A stretch of DNA of 64,000 bases, taken from contig JAYEVK010000391.1 in NCBI GenBank assembly GCA_036346275.1, positions 1 through 64,000 on the forward strand, given 5' to 3'. A program made the translations under genes and the position numbers. This document shows, piece after piece, positions 1 through 11,141 of the stretch (position 1 is the stretch's first letter; each line of letters begins with the position of its first letter). Under the pieces are notes generated by a model that searched no databases, was not told where the DNA came from, and saw only the letters and a list, made by a program, of their open reading frames with translations. The DNA comes from Otatea glauca (lineage: Eukaryota; Streptophyta; Magnoliopsida; Poales; Poaceae).

Positions 1-1566
1 CCCTTGCTGGGCCTTTCCTTCTTCGAAGATAGCCCCCATGTACCTCGGCCGGAGGCGTGGTTGGTGGCGATGTCGGGAGCCTCCAGGTCCCGGCTTGAGA
101 TGTACCACTTGTGCACCAAGGCCTTGCAGAGGTGTCAGATGAATCGCTCCCACGACATCGGGCCACGAGATGTCGGGAGCTCGTTGCATTGGCGAAAACC
201 ACGGATGTAATCTCCTGAGGGTTTCTCTGCCGCCGCCAGCCCTTCAGTCCCAGAGCTGCCAGGCCCTTGTAAGTGCCCGAAGGCCGACGAAGAGGGTCTT
301 CAAGTCACCCCAGCCTCGATGGTTTTGGCAAGTACTGAGCCAAGCTCGGCCGAGTCCGCAAGGTAGATGGGGAGGTATCGATGATGAAGAGATCATCCGT
401 CGCCCCCCGCCCGACATGCCACGCAGTAGTCTTCGCCGACACCGGGTTCGTGGGCCCCCAGTACTTGGCGATGTTGGTGGGAGCTCGACCGGCAGGAAAT
501 CCTCCCGACGGATCCTCGCGTAAAGCCCGCGGTCCGGACCATCGGGCTTGGGCGGCGTGGCGCCCGCCATCCATAACACGGGAGTGGACGCCTCCGCCGC
601 TTTCTCCGCGCCGAGGGTGGCGCGAACGCCGAGGCGCCGCCGAGGCGCCGGGCGCATCGGGTGCGCAAGGCCCGGGTGAGTTCGTGGTACGGCGCCGCTT
701 TGCCGGGACCCACCGGCCGAGCGGGCAGGCGGGCCCGTGACCGTAGGTGGCGCCGAGCGGTAGGAGCCGGAGGCTCGACGTGTTGCATGGCCGCACGCCC
801 ATCACTGGAGGTTCTGCACGTGGCTTTGGCCTCCGGTCACCGGCCCGGAGGCCTCGGCAAGATTGCACCGCGCCACATTCGCTTGCATGGGGAAGAACCG
901 AGGCCGCGCTTGATTCTCCCGCCACCTTGTGGGTACCCATCAAGACGTCGCTGCCGCCGGCACCGCTGGTTTCGGCTCATCCCGCCCAGTTAGCTCGAGC
1001 TGGTCGAGCTCAGCTCTTCGCTTATCCAGCCTCCTCGCTGTTGTCGAGTTCGCACAGGCATGAGCTTGAGCGCTGCTCAAGACGCTACGCTGGTGTTCCC
1101 TCCTCCCGCGCGCCTCAAGGCGCTGGATGGGGGCCCCAGAATCACGGGTTGTGATTAAATCGACCGTGCTCGCCATGTTGCACTCATGAGAGACGCCACT
1201 GCAAGGTGGTATTCTGGTTTGAAGCTGAGTCGTGGCCGAAGAGTCTTCCAGAAAGAACAGGATAGAGGCCTAGCATGTAGCCACCATCGCCACAAGTTGT
1301 GTGCTCACGGGTGACAGGTCACCGCCTGCCCACGGAGCTGGCCAGACGTGGTGGAGCTGCCTCAGTTCGGCTTTGGGACTCGCAGGGCGCCAAGCCGAGC
1401 TTACGGTCGCCGAGATGGCGCCAAGCTGGGCATGAATGGCCCTGGTGGCGGGATGAGCGAAGCCTCCCGCCAAGGTGACGGCAGTTGAGGGAGCCAAGCG
1501 ATCTGCCTCGACGCCATGCCGTCGCTGGTGGAAGATGCCATCAGTGAGGCAAGTTTTAATCCGAGA
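1..1566 (-). mobile_element. Ty3/gypsy internal region, degenerate gag (element C)
   Basis: This stretch lies directly downstream, on the minus strand, of the LTR at 1567-2449, so it is read as the 5' internal part of that element. The interpretable protein signal is weak. A short frame at 940-1176 opens with MASTVDLITTRDSG and is rich in Arg and Leu. Further along, near 190-235, the residues GDYIRGFRQCNELP resemble the conserved gag segment seen in many plant gypsy elements. Stops and frame changes interrupt the rest. The sequence is GC-rich and open in several frames, which is composition and not coding. The element continues beyond the window start, so pol is not visible. A non-autonomous member of the family cannot be excluded. 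Confidence 0.5.
940..1176 (-). pseudogene. gag N-terminal fragment, gypsy element C
   Basis: A 78-residue frame starts about 390 bp after the LTR on the minus strand, a usual place for a gag start. It is charged and looks helical, with repeated Arg, Leu and Gln (for example ARRLDKRRAELDQLEL), as is common for gag N-termini in this group. It ends at a stop, and no continuous gag follows. Assignment rests on position and composition, not on a diagnostic motif. Confidence 0.4.
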
Positions 1567-2449
1567 TGGCGGCGAAGACGCCAAGACCTCACCGAGCACC
1601 AACCGGCAAGGCTTGGAAAGCACCCAAGTAAATTTGTAAGTCTAAGGGCCGCTGCCCACTTCGAATGGTTAGACTGTGGTCCAAGATGTATATCGTTCTG
1701 GCCAAGGTCCCTACTCCACTGTGGTGGCGGCGTTGTATTCCTCTCAAGACATGCATGATTGCACAAAGTTTACAAGGAGAGTGCTAATGGCTTAGCGAGA
1801 TGGGTTCGATTACATCCCCCTCCCACGGGGTTCCCGCCTCCTTTATATGAAAGGAGGGGGTGTTACATCGAGAATTGAAGAGGAAAAGATGACCTACACT
1901 AGGAGCTTCGGTCCTTCGTCCGCCGACCGATCATTGCCCGCCTTGCCCATGCCGGGTCTGTAGCTTAGTTGGTCGTGGTGGTTAGGTATTCTCGAAATCG
2001 CGCACCGCCTCTCGCGAACCTTACGAGTGTTGACGCTTGTCGCTACCGGGCGTGGGCGTTGCTTCGGGAGAGGGCGGCTTTCAGACCGTATGTGCCTCGC
2101 CGATGGATCGGAGCATGACTTCGTCACCATTAAACCTTCTTGGGAAGGAGCCACCGCCTTGTATAGTCGCTCGATTGACCCCGCTCAGGTACGTGGTCGC
2201 TATCGGTAGAGGCTTCGATACGCGCCCTCGACAGGTTGTCTTGGCACGATCGGAGTTGGGGATCCCGACCCGCCGCAGGGCCTGGAGCCCCGCTGGTCGC
2301 GAGACACTTCGACGGCCGGGAAGGGATGTCTCGTGGTGGCCCCGCTGGTGCTTCGTCGGTAGTGGGCCGGGAGCGGCCTGGGCTTGAGCTGTGCTTGAGG
2401 CCGCCATTGCCGCTTGGGCCGCTGGGGTACCTCATATAAGTATTCGCCA
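1567..2449 (-). repeat. 5' LTR of gypsy element C
   Basis: Read on the minus strand, the LTR starts TGGCGAATACTTATATGAGG at 2449. It aligns over nearly its whole length, with indels, to the solo LTR at 60870-61791, which lies in the opposite orientation. The shared parts include GTCGGGATCCCC, the stretch around AATACAACGCCGCCAC, and the 3' part TTAGACTTACAAATTTACTT. A TATA-like TATAAAG is on the minus strand at 1847-1841. The 3' boundary at about 1567 is an estimate because the last 40 bp differ between the copies. I could not identify a standard primer-binding site next to it. Confidence 0.72.
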
Positions 2450-2980
2450 CAAACGATATGCGTAAGTCAAAACGCTTTTCCCGCCAAGGCAAAATTCGCC
2501 ACTCCCTTTAAATTCATTCGTCGCCGGTTATCGATGTCGCCGTTGAAGCGCTGGCTCACACGCCGCATCTAAATTTAGTAGCCCCAAATCATGTATATGC
2601 GTAACTTAGGCAATGTAAAACAATTCACTTGATGTGATGTTCGGAACGGTGTATATATAATTTTAGAGTTTTTACTCTTTTTCCTTATTGATTTTGAATT
2701 TATCCAAGTGGTTTGACTCTTTTGTTTAAGCACTCCGCCCGACTAGTCTAGCCCCGAGCGCTGGGAGTCGCCATGGCTCTTTTTCCCGTGCACGATTTTG
2801 GGTGACTAAATTTCATTGCTCATGGGGTCGAGCTTCACAACTCTGAGTTATCGCACCTGATTCACTTGCAATCGTTAAGAAAAGAAGAAAATACAACTAA
2901 AGATGTGCGATGCGACACTATTAGGTAGTTCTCGACTTACTACTTAGTTGTGGGTCAACTAAGTAGTAAGTCAGGAAAAT
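2450..2980 (-). mobile_element. Post-pol spacer of a Tat-lineage element (element B)
   Basis: No gene is seen here. The stretch follows the pol C-terminal remnant on the minus strand. It resembles the corresponding spacer after the Tat pol at 17026-17271, for example the segments around ccgagtggctttga and gctcggggcatgg. It is cut at 2449 by the LTR of element C. The 3' LTR expected further on is not in the window. Confidence 0.45.
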
Positions 2981-3100
2981 CAACAATTTTATTTATAATG
3001 ACATAATTGAGTAAAAAGCGACTTAGCTGCTTTATGCTCCAAATGTTGCTGACGATCATGCCATCTTTGCTCGTGGCCCAGCGTAGGCTTGTAGATGAGC
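2981..3100 (-). pseudogene. Tat-type pol C-terminal remnant (element B)
   Basis: The minus-strand translation contains DGMIVSNIWSIKQLSRF. It aligns with the C-terminus of the better preserved Tat polyprotein at about 17276-17330, DGATVSNTWNIEQLRRF. Only this last part of the integrase region is present. Immediately upstream the sequence turns into the GC-rich minisatellite, so the rest of pol appears to be absent. That suggests a deletion derivative or a non-autonomous relative of the Tat element. Confidence 0.6.
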
Positions 3101-3109
3101 CGAGGCGCG

Positions 3110-3376
3110 CCGGGCATGTGCGTGGCTCGTGGACGCCGAAGGTGCGTAGGCTCATGGTCGCGCCGAAGGTGGTGCTCGGGCGCAGCGAGGCTCGTGGACG
3201 GTCGGCGGTGGCGTCGGGGAGCAGCGAGGCTCGTGGCCGCGGGCAAGGTGGTGCTCGGGCGCGGTGTAGGCTCGCGGGTCGCGCCGGGTGGCGCCGGGCA
3301 CCGACGAGGCTCGTGGTCGCGGCCGGAAGGTGGCGCCGAGGCGCCTGCGCGGCTCGTGGCGCGCCAAGGTGACGCC
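3110..3376. repeat. 39-bp GC-rich minisatellite, left half
   Basis: Degenerate tandem units carry the anchor GGCTCGTGG at about 3124, 3149, 3189, 3228, 3269, 3308 and 3351, mostly 39-43 bp apart. The consensus reads roughly GGCTCGTGGTCGCGCC followed by GAAGGTGGCGCCGGGCGC. The same unit fills 13873-14310 on the other side of the chromovirus, so a single array seems to have been split by that insertion. Confidence 0.8.
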
Positions 3377-6070
3377 TGCTTGGGACCCAGACGGTAACCG
3401 AAACCTCTGTGCATACCGTGACTAGTTCAGGATCACGCTTAGTGCGCATAAAGGAATCATAGATGAAATACCATTCCATACAACTAATTTACTAAGAAGA
3501 AGCAATTTATTATTGAATAAAGCAAACGACCTTATGGTCAATGTTTACACCATTATGCCTTAAGGGCTTAAGAAACAAATATCAAGCAAATGAAAAGATA
3601 ACTTGAGCTATCTGACATGCCACAGCAATCGTCTGGGAATGCCTTCCTAATCCACGTAGTCTTCATAGAATTCCTCCTCATGATATTCATTATCTCCTTC
3701 AAAGAATGATCAACAAGGGCATAAAGCCGTGAGTATAAAGGTACTCAAGAAGTCGTAGGGAATTGATGCAATATATTCATGCACCGGCTTGACAAGGATG
3801 GCTATATGTTTCATTTGCGTAAAGCAAGAATTTGAATTGAAATTCAATAAATAGATTGAAAGCATATTTATGAAAAGAGAAATAAATAACTAATAGATCA
3901 ATGATAGACAACAAACAACAAAGAACTCCCCGCTCACATCCCAACAATTCCACATTCCACATTTTATGAAACACTCTATACCACGGTGAAATTCCTGCTT
4001 TGTCCATGACCGCTGACGCGCTATTCGAATAGTTTTACACTCGCAGAGGTTGTACAACTTACCCACAAGACATGACCATCTCTTTGTGCAATCGATCTTA
4101 ACACACTTCATTTGGTGTGTCGCAGAGATATCATGACAAAGCCTTTACAATGCACTGCCTAAACTCAGATTGCCTCTAAGGTTTCGCCTTAGGGCCCCCT
4201 CATGCTTTTGCTAATCTACCCGCCCTTCCTGAACCCACACCACCAATTGGCAAGATCAAGGCTAGACATGGCAAATTAATCACCTAAGTCTGCCCTATTC
4301 CGCATGTGGTAGTACGGTTAGGCCCGCCTCAATGGCGCACAAGATTAAGTCCTTAAATTGTCTAAGGCAAGACATCCACATCCCAATGTGCTAGAAAGCA
4401 CCCCCTTTACTGCACGATCACTTGCCCGAGGGAAAACAATTCCTTCAACCAAGACCAGTGGCAAACCCCGCCATGGTACAACAAATTTTACAACAGTGGC
4501 TAACGGCCACGATTCAATATCTCATTAAGCCAAGATTAACATTATTCAATGTATGATATGAATCCCAACGTATATCTAAGCTTTTCTAAGCATAGCTACG
4601 ATAACCCAATGTTGGTATAACGATTATGTCCAACTAGTAATGTCCCAAGCTAGGTTTATCAATGGATACATGGCATACAATTAATCAAGGTGGCATAATG
4701 TCAACTAGGTATACATCTACTCCCATTAAATAAGGATTGATATACAAAATAGCATGCCATTGTAACAAATTAAATTACTTTTGCAAACATAGGATCAACA
4801 TGATCAAAGGATTACGACTTGCCTTGCTGATCTAGTGCTGGGCCTTGGTCTTCAAAGTCTTCGTCATTCCCTAATTAGCGCTTCACCGAAAAGAAGCAAC
4901 GAAACCAAATAAATACAAAACAGAGACTCAAACAAGCTCAAAACTGAAAATAAATAGCTCGAAGATAGATCTTGATTTTAGAAAATTTAGAAACTTGAAT
5001 CGCCCGATCAAGTTCGTATGAGGGAGAACGAGCTCGAAAATTAAATTCAGAGAAAATACGTAAAATCGTAAAAGGAATTTCTAGATTTATTTTTATACGG
5101 AAAAGAGGTTTATTGCGCAACGCCGACGTCACCGGTTTGGTGGACTCGTCCACAAAGATCGCCGGTTCACCATGCGCCGGCCGGCAGATCACGACGCAAG
5201 CGCCGATGCGGGCGGCTCACGCGGGCGGCTACGCCACACATCCGGCGGAGGGCCGATTGACGACCGAGAAGCGCCAAGGCGGGCGGAGGCGACGCGGCGC
5301 AATCTGGGATGCAGGCGCGAGATCGGATGGCTGGGGTTGGGCGAAGGAGGACGGTGGCGAGGCGACGGCGCGGGGCTCACCGGCAATGGAGAAGAAGCCA
5401 CGGCCGACGGTGAAGATGCGACAGATCGGACCCGGGACAAGGTGGACCGGGGAGAGGGCGACGTGGCGAGCTCAGGCGTGCAGATGGCAACGGCGGAGAG
5501 GCACCGGCGACGAAGAAACAGGTGGCGAAAGGTCTCGGAACGGCGAAAAATCGATGGTGAGCTCACGCGGGGCACCGGCGGCGTCTCGGGCAGCGAAAAG
5601 TAGGGCAAAAGAAGCGGCGGTGCGAGGGGTACCTTGGGAGGCGTGCGGCACGAGCTTTTATAGCCTAGGGAGGCGTGCCCGACCCGGACTCCGAGACAAA
5701 CAGGCAGACGCGTTTCGGACGCGGCCATTTAGGGTTTCGTGGAGCTGGGCGCACAATACTACTGGGCCAGGCGAGCGAGCTGGTCAGTGAGCGGGTCGGG
5801 CGGAGAGATTCGGCCCGAGAGGTTTTTTTGAAAAAAAACGTTTTTCGATTTAAGAAATTGCCAGAATTTCAAATAAAATCAAATAAATATCAAATAAATT
5901 CAGAAAAATCCCAAAAAATACAGAAAAATCTTGAGTTTGATGAATAGTTTAGTCAAATTAAATCCTTTCATTAATGGAAAATTCAAATTAAGCTGGAATT
6001 AATTCAAGAGAAATGCAAATGGTTTATTTTTGGATTCAAACATTCCAAACTCAATTTTTGGGATGTTGCA
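3377..6070 (-). repeat. 3' LTR of chromovirus
   Basis: On the minus strand it begins TGCAACATCCC at 6070 and ends near TGGGTCCCAAGCA at 3377. It matches 11142-13872 throughout, including a GC-rich stretch (about 5110-5760) just after a TATA box and the AT-rich right part. The outer end is slightly eroded (TGCTTGGGACC where the partner has TGTCGGGACC), so the last 3-4 bp are uncertain. Confidence 0.88.
5653..5672 (-). promoter_or_regulatory. LTR TATA box
   Basis: The minus strand reads CTATAAAAGC here. The same box is present at about 13437-13449 in the 5' LTR. It lies just upstream of the GC-rich, C+T-strand-biased stretch that would form the transcript leader. Confidence 0.5.
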
Positions 6071-6085
6071 AACCTCCCCCCTTAA
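6071..6085 (-). other. Polypurine tract
   Basis: The minus strand reads AAGGGGGGAGG followed by TT, and then the LTR start TGCAACATCCC. Position and composition fit the plus-strand primer of an LTR retrotransposon. Confidence 0.75.
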
Positions 6086-7480
6086 ATGGAATCTCGACCC
6101 CGAGATTCTGACTGGTTAGGGAATAGGTGGGGAAACTCGGACTTCAGATCCTCTTCGCGCTCCCAAGTAGCTTCCTCTATTGAATGATTGCTCCACTGGA
6201 TCTTGCAAAAACGGATAATCTTGCTCCTCGTGATACGCTCTGCTATATCCAAAATTTTCACTGGTTGCTCCTTGTAGGTAAGATCCTCTTGCAAATCAAT
6301 GGCTTCCAATGGCATTTGTTCCTCTGGCACAAGCAGACATTTCTTCAACTGTGATACATGGAACATATCATGGATTTCGGGAAAAGATTGAGGCAATTCT
6401 AACTTGTAGGGAACCTCGCCTCTTCGTTCCAAGATTTTGAACGGCCCCACATATCTAGGGGCAATCTTTCCTTTTACTTGAAATCTCTTAACTCCTTTGA
6501 GAGGGGTGACTCTGAGATAAACATAGTCATTGGGCTCGAAACTCAAATCTCGACGACGGTTATCTGCATAACTCTTCTGCCTGCTTTGAGCGATCTTTAA
6601 ACGGTCTCGAATTAATTGAACTTGCTCCTCGGCTTCTTGCAGTATGGCAGGGTCAAACAATTGTCTTTCTCCCGACTCCTTCCAGTTGAGAGGGGTTCTG
6701 CACTTTCTTCCATATAAGCCTTCAAAAGGCGACATTTGCAGACTGGCCTGATAACTATTGTTGTACGAAAACTCGGCGTAGGGCAAACACTTATCCCACT
6801 TAGCACCATAAGTTAAGGCACAAGATCTTAACATATCTTCAAGAATCTGATTCACACGCCACCGCCCATCGGTTTGAGGGTGATAGGCAAGATCAATCGA
6901 GATGAGTTCCCATGGCTTCATGCATCGCCAAAACGAGAGGTAAACCGCTTCTCTATCGGACACTATCTTCTTAGGCACTCCGTGAAGACCGACGGTCCTT
7001 GACATATATAATTCGCTAATTTATCTCCCGCATAGGTAGTCTTAATCGAATAAAGTGAGCTACCTTAGTCAATCGATCCACTATTACCCAGATCGAGTCA
7101 TAACTCGCTTGGGTCTTAGGAAACCATTAATGAAATCCATACCAATTTCTTCCCACTTCCACTGGAATCTTCAATGGTCGCAGCAATCTCGCTGGTCTCT
7201 CGATGCTCGCTTGACCTTCCGCGCACATCACAAAGTGCAACATATTCGCAATCTCATGCTTCATACTAGGCCACCAATACCTTTCCTTGAGGTCTTGATA
7301 CATCTTAGTACTTCCGTGATGAATGGAGTATAAAGTCTCATGCGCGCTTTGAGAATCAACTCCCTAAGCTCTTTCTCGATCCGCACGCAAATACGCTTCT
7401 CATACCAAATAGTGCCTTGTTCATCTTCGTGAACCCCGGGCTTTTCCTTTCTTCATATTGCTCTTAATCTCCTTGACATC
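6082..7480 (-). pseudogene. Chromovirus integrase with chromodomain, degenerate
   Basis: The last 307 codons (7005-6082) are open. They carry the second half of the integrase core (YHPQTDGRWRVNQILEDML, with the catalytic Glu position apparently altered), the GPF-like region (APRYVGPFKILER) and a C-terminal chromodomain-like segment (RSKIIRFCKIQWSNHSIEEATWE). The chromodomain is the hallmark of chromoviruses and is thought to steer integration to heterochromatin. Upstream (7480-7010) the zinc-binding N-terminus and first catalytic Asp region survive only in pieces (for example HGSTKMYQDLKERYWWP) across several frames with stops. It ends right before the polypurine tract, as expected. Not functional. 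Confidence 0.85.
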
Positions 7481-7488
7481 AAGATCAT

Positions 7489-8800
7489 CTACCGTGCTTC
7501 TAACTGATCTTCCAATGTAGGGCGTACTTCCAAAGTGGCTAAATACCCTTCCTGAACCAATTCCAAACTAAGCTTCTGAAATTCCTTATAAAGGGCTGGC
7601 TGACTTTCTTTAATCATAAGAGTATTGCAGTAGCTCTTTCTACTCAAAGCATCGGCTACGACATTGGCTTTGCCTTGATGATAATGAATCCCAATGTCAT
7701 AGTCCTTGATCAATTCCAACCATCTTCTTTGTCTCATATTGAGGTCAGCTTGGGTAAAGATATACTTCAGACTCTTGTGATCCGTATAAACTTCACAACA
7801 ATTACCAATGAGATAATGACGCCAAATCTTCAAAGCATTCACTACAGCTGCTAATTCCAAATCGTGGGTAGGATAATTAACTTCATGTGGCCTTAGTTGT
7901 CGTGAAGCATACGCTACAACCTTCTTATCCTGCATTAGCACACAACCGAGTCCTTGTCGGGATGCATCACAGAATATCTCAAAATTCTTCCTATTATCCG
8001 CAGATAAGCACCGGGCGCTTGTCAAACACTTCTTTAATTCTTGAAAACTTTGCTCACACTCGTGTCCAAACAAATTTCTTCTCCTTCTTTAAGAGTTGAG
8101 TGAGCGGTCTAGCTTTTCTAGAAAACCCTTCTATGAAACGCGATAATATCCCGCCATTCCAAGAAAACTTCTGATTTGAGGTACCGCCTTGGGTGACTCC
8201 TAACTTAGTACATCTCGCACCTTACTGTGGTCAACAGCTTCCTTCGCCGATATGACATGTCCTAGGAAAGCAACTTCTTTCATCCGAACTCACATTTATC
8301 GAACTTTGCATAAAGTCGATTCTCTCTTAGCTTCGTTAAAACTTCGCTAAGTGATCCTCATGTTCTTCCTCACTCTTGGAGTAGATCGTAATGTCATCAA
8401 TGAAAACAACAACAAACTTATCCAGATATTCCATGAATACCTTATTCATCATGGTCATGAAGTAGGCGGGGCATTGGTCAATCCAAAAGACATCACAAGA
8501 TACTCATACCGCCCATACCGAGTAACAAAAGCTATTTTGGGTATATCCTCTGACGAATCTTCAACCGTGGTAACTCGATCTTAAGCCAATCTTCGAGAAC
8601 ACCCGCCCTTGAAGTTGGTCAAACAAATCATCGATTCTGGCAGAGGGTACTTATTCTTGATGGTGACCTCATTGAGTGAGCGATAATCTACACATTCTCC
8701 GAGTTCCATCTTTCTTTTCAACTAAAAGAATCTGGCGCTCCCCATGGCGAAGAACTTGGTCGAACAAAACCTTGATCTTGCAATTCTTTAATCTGCCCTT
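7489..8800 (-). pseudogene. Chromovirus reverse transcriptase and RNase H, degenerate
   Basis: The RNase H part (8073-7489) is open for 194 codons and includes FEIFCDASRQGLGCVLMQ, HDLELAAVV and the TDHKSLKYIF block typical of Ty3/gypsy RNase H. RT pieces lie upstream on the minus strand. The catalytic FIDD is at 8404-8393, and the fragments TRYGRYEYLVMSFGLTNAP and FLGHVIS are readable in neighbouring frames. Multiple frameshifts break the RT. Between 7489 and the integrase frame the reading is also interrupted. Confidence 0.85.
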
Positions 8801-8808
8801 TACTTCAA

Positions 8809-9555
8809 CTAACTCATTAATGTGCATCCTATAAGGTCTCTTGAAATGGGTGGGTTCTGTGAACCAGTTCTATCAAGAACTCTATATCTCGGTCCGCGGC
8901 ATTCCGTGCAACTCATCCGAAATACATAAGGAAATTCAAGCGATCGCACATCTTCCAAACTTATTCCTTTGGCACTACAAACTTTATCCTTCGATCCGAT
9001 CCAAACGACTTGAACTTTTAACTTGGCTCCATCTCGACTAGTTAAGGTGATCTCTCTATTCCCACAATCCAAAACTGCTTGGTTCTTGGAGAGCCAATCC
9101 ATTCCTAGGATCACATCTAGGGATTTGGTGTATAGGACAATCAGGTTGGCTAGAAATTCTACCCCTCCAATTAATATCTTAACTTCGGGGCAGCCTTGGT
9201 TCGAACTCAAATCAGAACCAGGTGATTGCACTAATAAAATAGTCTTAAGAGGCATTGTCTTTAATTGATGATTTGCAGCAAAACTCCGAGAAACAAACGA
9301 ATGCGTAGCTCCAGAATCAAACAAAACCATGGCAGATGCTGAGTTGACTAGGAGCTTACCTAGTATGACGTCTGGTGTAGACTGGGCGTCCTCAGTGGTG
9401 ACGTGATTCACACGGCCTCTTCCAAAGAAGCGGCGGAGTCCCGTGGCTTGGTTAGAGTCCGGGGCACTCCACGTCCTGATCCTGGGGCTGGGGTCTTGGC
9501 TGGTGTAGATCCCAAGTTGAAATGGACTGGCGTCACAGCTTGCTTTCTTGGGCAA
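8809..9555 (-). pseudogene. Chromovirus aspartic protease and linker
   Basis: A 248-codon frame contains the retropepsin active site FDSGATHSF (near 9318-9310) and the LDVILGMDWLSK segment that follows it in Ty3/gypsy proteins. The C-terminal part is out of frame with what would lead into RT (a premature stop at 8809). The 5' end overlaps the zinc-knuckle frame by about 150 bp in another phase, so a frameshift lies between gag and protease. Confidence 0.85.
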
Positions 9556-10570
9556 TTATTGGCATAGTGTCCGAGTTCATGACAGTTGAAACATGTGACT
9601 CGCACTGGATTATCGGGTCCTCCGAGGTGGATTGTGTGGGCCGAGGTTGCAATTGCTCAAGGAGCTAGGCGAGGTGCTAGTGCAGTGTTCAATGCATTCG
9701 AGGAGTGAAACGAGGTGTCGTTGAGCATTGGTTCGATCACGATGACTCGATGGGCTCCATGTCGCATCATCTTCTCTTACGGATTCTTCCAATTCACGGC
9801 GAGATTCTTCAATGAGCATAGCTTTATCTACTGTGTGTTGAAATCGCATAGTCATTGCCAATGACTTGCACCTTTAGTCCTCGGATTGAGTCCACGCTGA
9901 ATTTCTTCTCGCGAGCATCATCCGTGGCTACATCCTCCGAGCGAGCGCGAGTTGAGTGAACTTATTGAGGTATTCACTCACCGACATTCCTTCTTGCTTA
10001 AGCTCGTAATTCATTCTTCTTCATTTCAACCTTGCCGTCTCGAATATGAGAGTGGCGGAAAGCAAGGGAAAACTCTACCCAAGTGATAACTGAGAGTCAT
10101 CATGGCGGTAATCAGAGTTCTCCCACTATTCAACAAGCGGTGCCTCCATTGATGAGCGCATAGAGAACCTTCTCACGATCTGTAATCGAGCAATTGCGAG
10201 CTTCTTCTCAATGGAGCGAATCCAATCATCGGCCCAATGGTTCTCAAGAGTTGAGAAAGTTGGCGGCGAGTCCTCATAAATTCGCTAGCTTGACCGAGAC
10301 GAGCTTGAGGAGGTGCAAAAGAAGAGCTTGGTTCTGCTTTTGTTCAATAGATTAGCTAGGGCAACCGCAGTCGTTCTCGCTGATTCATCATGTTGTTCAT
10401 ATTTTGCATCATAGTGTTCATTAGCTGAGTCTGAGCTGCCAGAAAATGTCCCATGTTCTGATCTGTCACTGCTGGGGGTGGCAGTGGTGCATTGGGATTG
10501 GAGTTGGTGTTGGCACTGCACCGCATCCACGGGTGAATCGCGACGCTCCTGTAACGAGTGTCAACCATCT
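9408..10570 (-). pseudogene. Chromovirus gag with zinc knuckle, degenerate
   Basis: The start is probably the MVDTR at about 10567, followed by a Pro-rich tract and QNMGHFLAAQTQLM, typical of chromovirus gag N-termini. Pieces of the capsid region (for example LGADDWIRSIEKKL and EGMSVSEYLNKF) can be read in shifting frames between 10300 and 9850. The nucleocapsid zinc knuckle CFNCHELGHYANNCP (CX2CX4HX4C, all ligands intact) is at 9593-9550. Several frameshifts and stops make it non-functional. Confidence 0.8.
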
Positions 10571-10639
10571 GAGATGCAGCACAAGGTTTGATAGGTAAGA
10601 GGGAAAAGCAGTAGAAAAGTGGTAAGATCATCTAGGGGA

Positions 10640-11123
10640 GAAGGTAATACCCAGGGACAAAAGAACACAGCCGAAAGGCTACAAAATAAACAGGCAAATA
10701 AAGCTTTTTCAATTAAAGGCATGGTTGCAACACCGTGCTTAGGGCAAGTGTACAACATACCAGGCACACACGCAAAGAAAATCTTAGTATACGCAGACTA
10801 AACGTAACTAAACTAAAAGGGGTACATTCTCAAACATCGCTGAGAACCAAAAACCTATCTTATATGGTAGTCTTCTGGGCAAACTCTGGATAGCTAGATC
10901 ATCATCTTCCTTGATTGATTCCTTGCAGAAGACTCGAGGCTTTGAGAAGTTTCATGAGATAAGATCAATTTAGATTTCAAATCAATGTTTCAACAAAGGA
11001 GAGAAATAAGAACCTAAGAATAAGATGAGAGGGGACAAAAACTATTATGTACCAATTTGTTGGTTTGATTTAGAAAATAATTTTGAAGACCACGCTAACT
11101 AGGATTGCGACCTACAGTCGATA
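10640..11123 (-). other. Leader between PBS and gag of the chromovirus
   Basis: No gene or motif is recognised here. The region is moderately AT-rich and represents the untranslated leader expected between primer-binding site and gag start. Confidence 0.5.
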
Positions 11124-11137
11124 TGGCTCTGATACCA
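11124..11137 (-). other. Primer-binding site, tRNA-iMet type
   Basis: The minus strand reads TGGTATCAGAGCCA four bases after the LTR end. This is the sequence complementary to the 3' end of plant initiator methionine tRNA, which is used by many plant retrotransposons. Confidence 0.9.
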
Positions 11138-11141
11138 TCTC

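Noticed and set aside
5113..5790. Long frames in the GC-rich part of the chromovirus LTRs (also 13107-13652 and 52393-53226)
   Set aside because: Present in each LTR at the same place but with different frames and shifts. The region lies just after the TATA box and is best seen as transcript leader.
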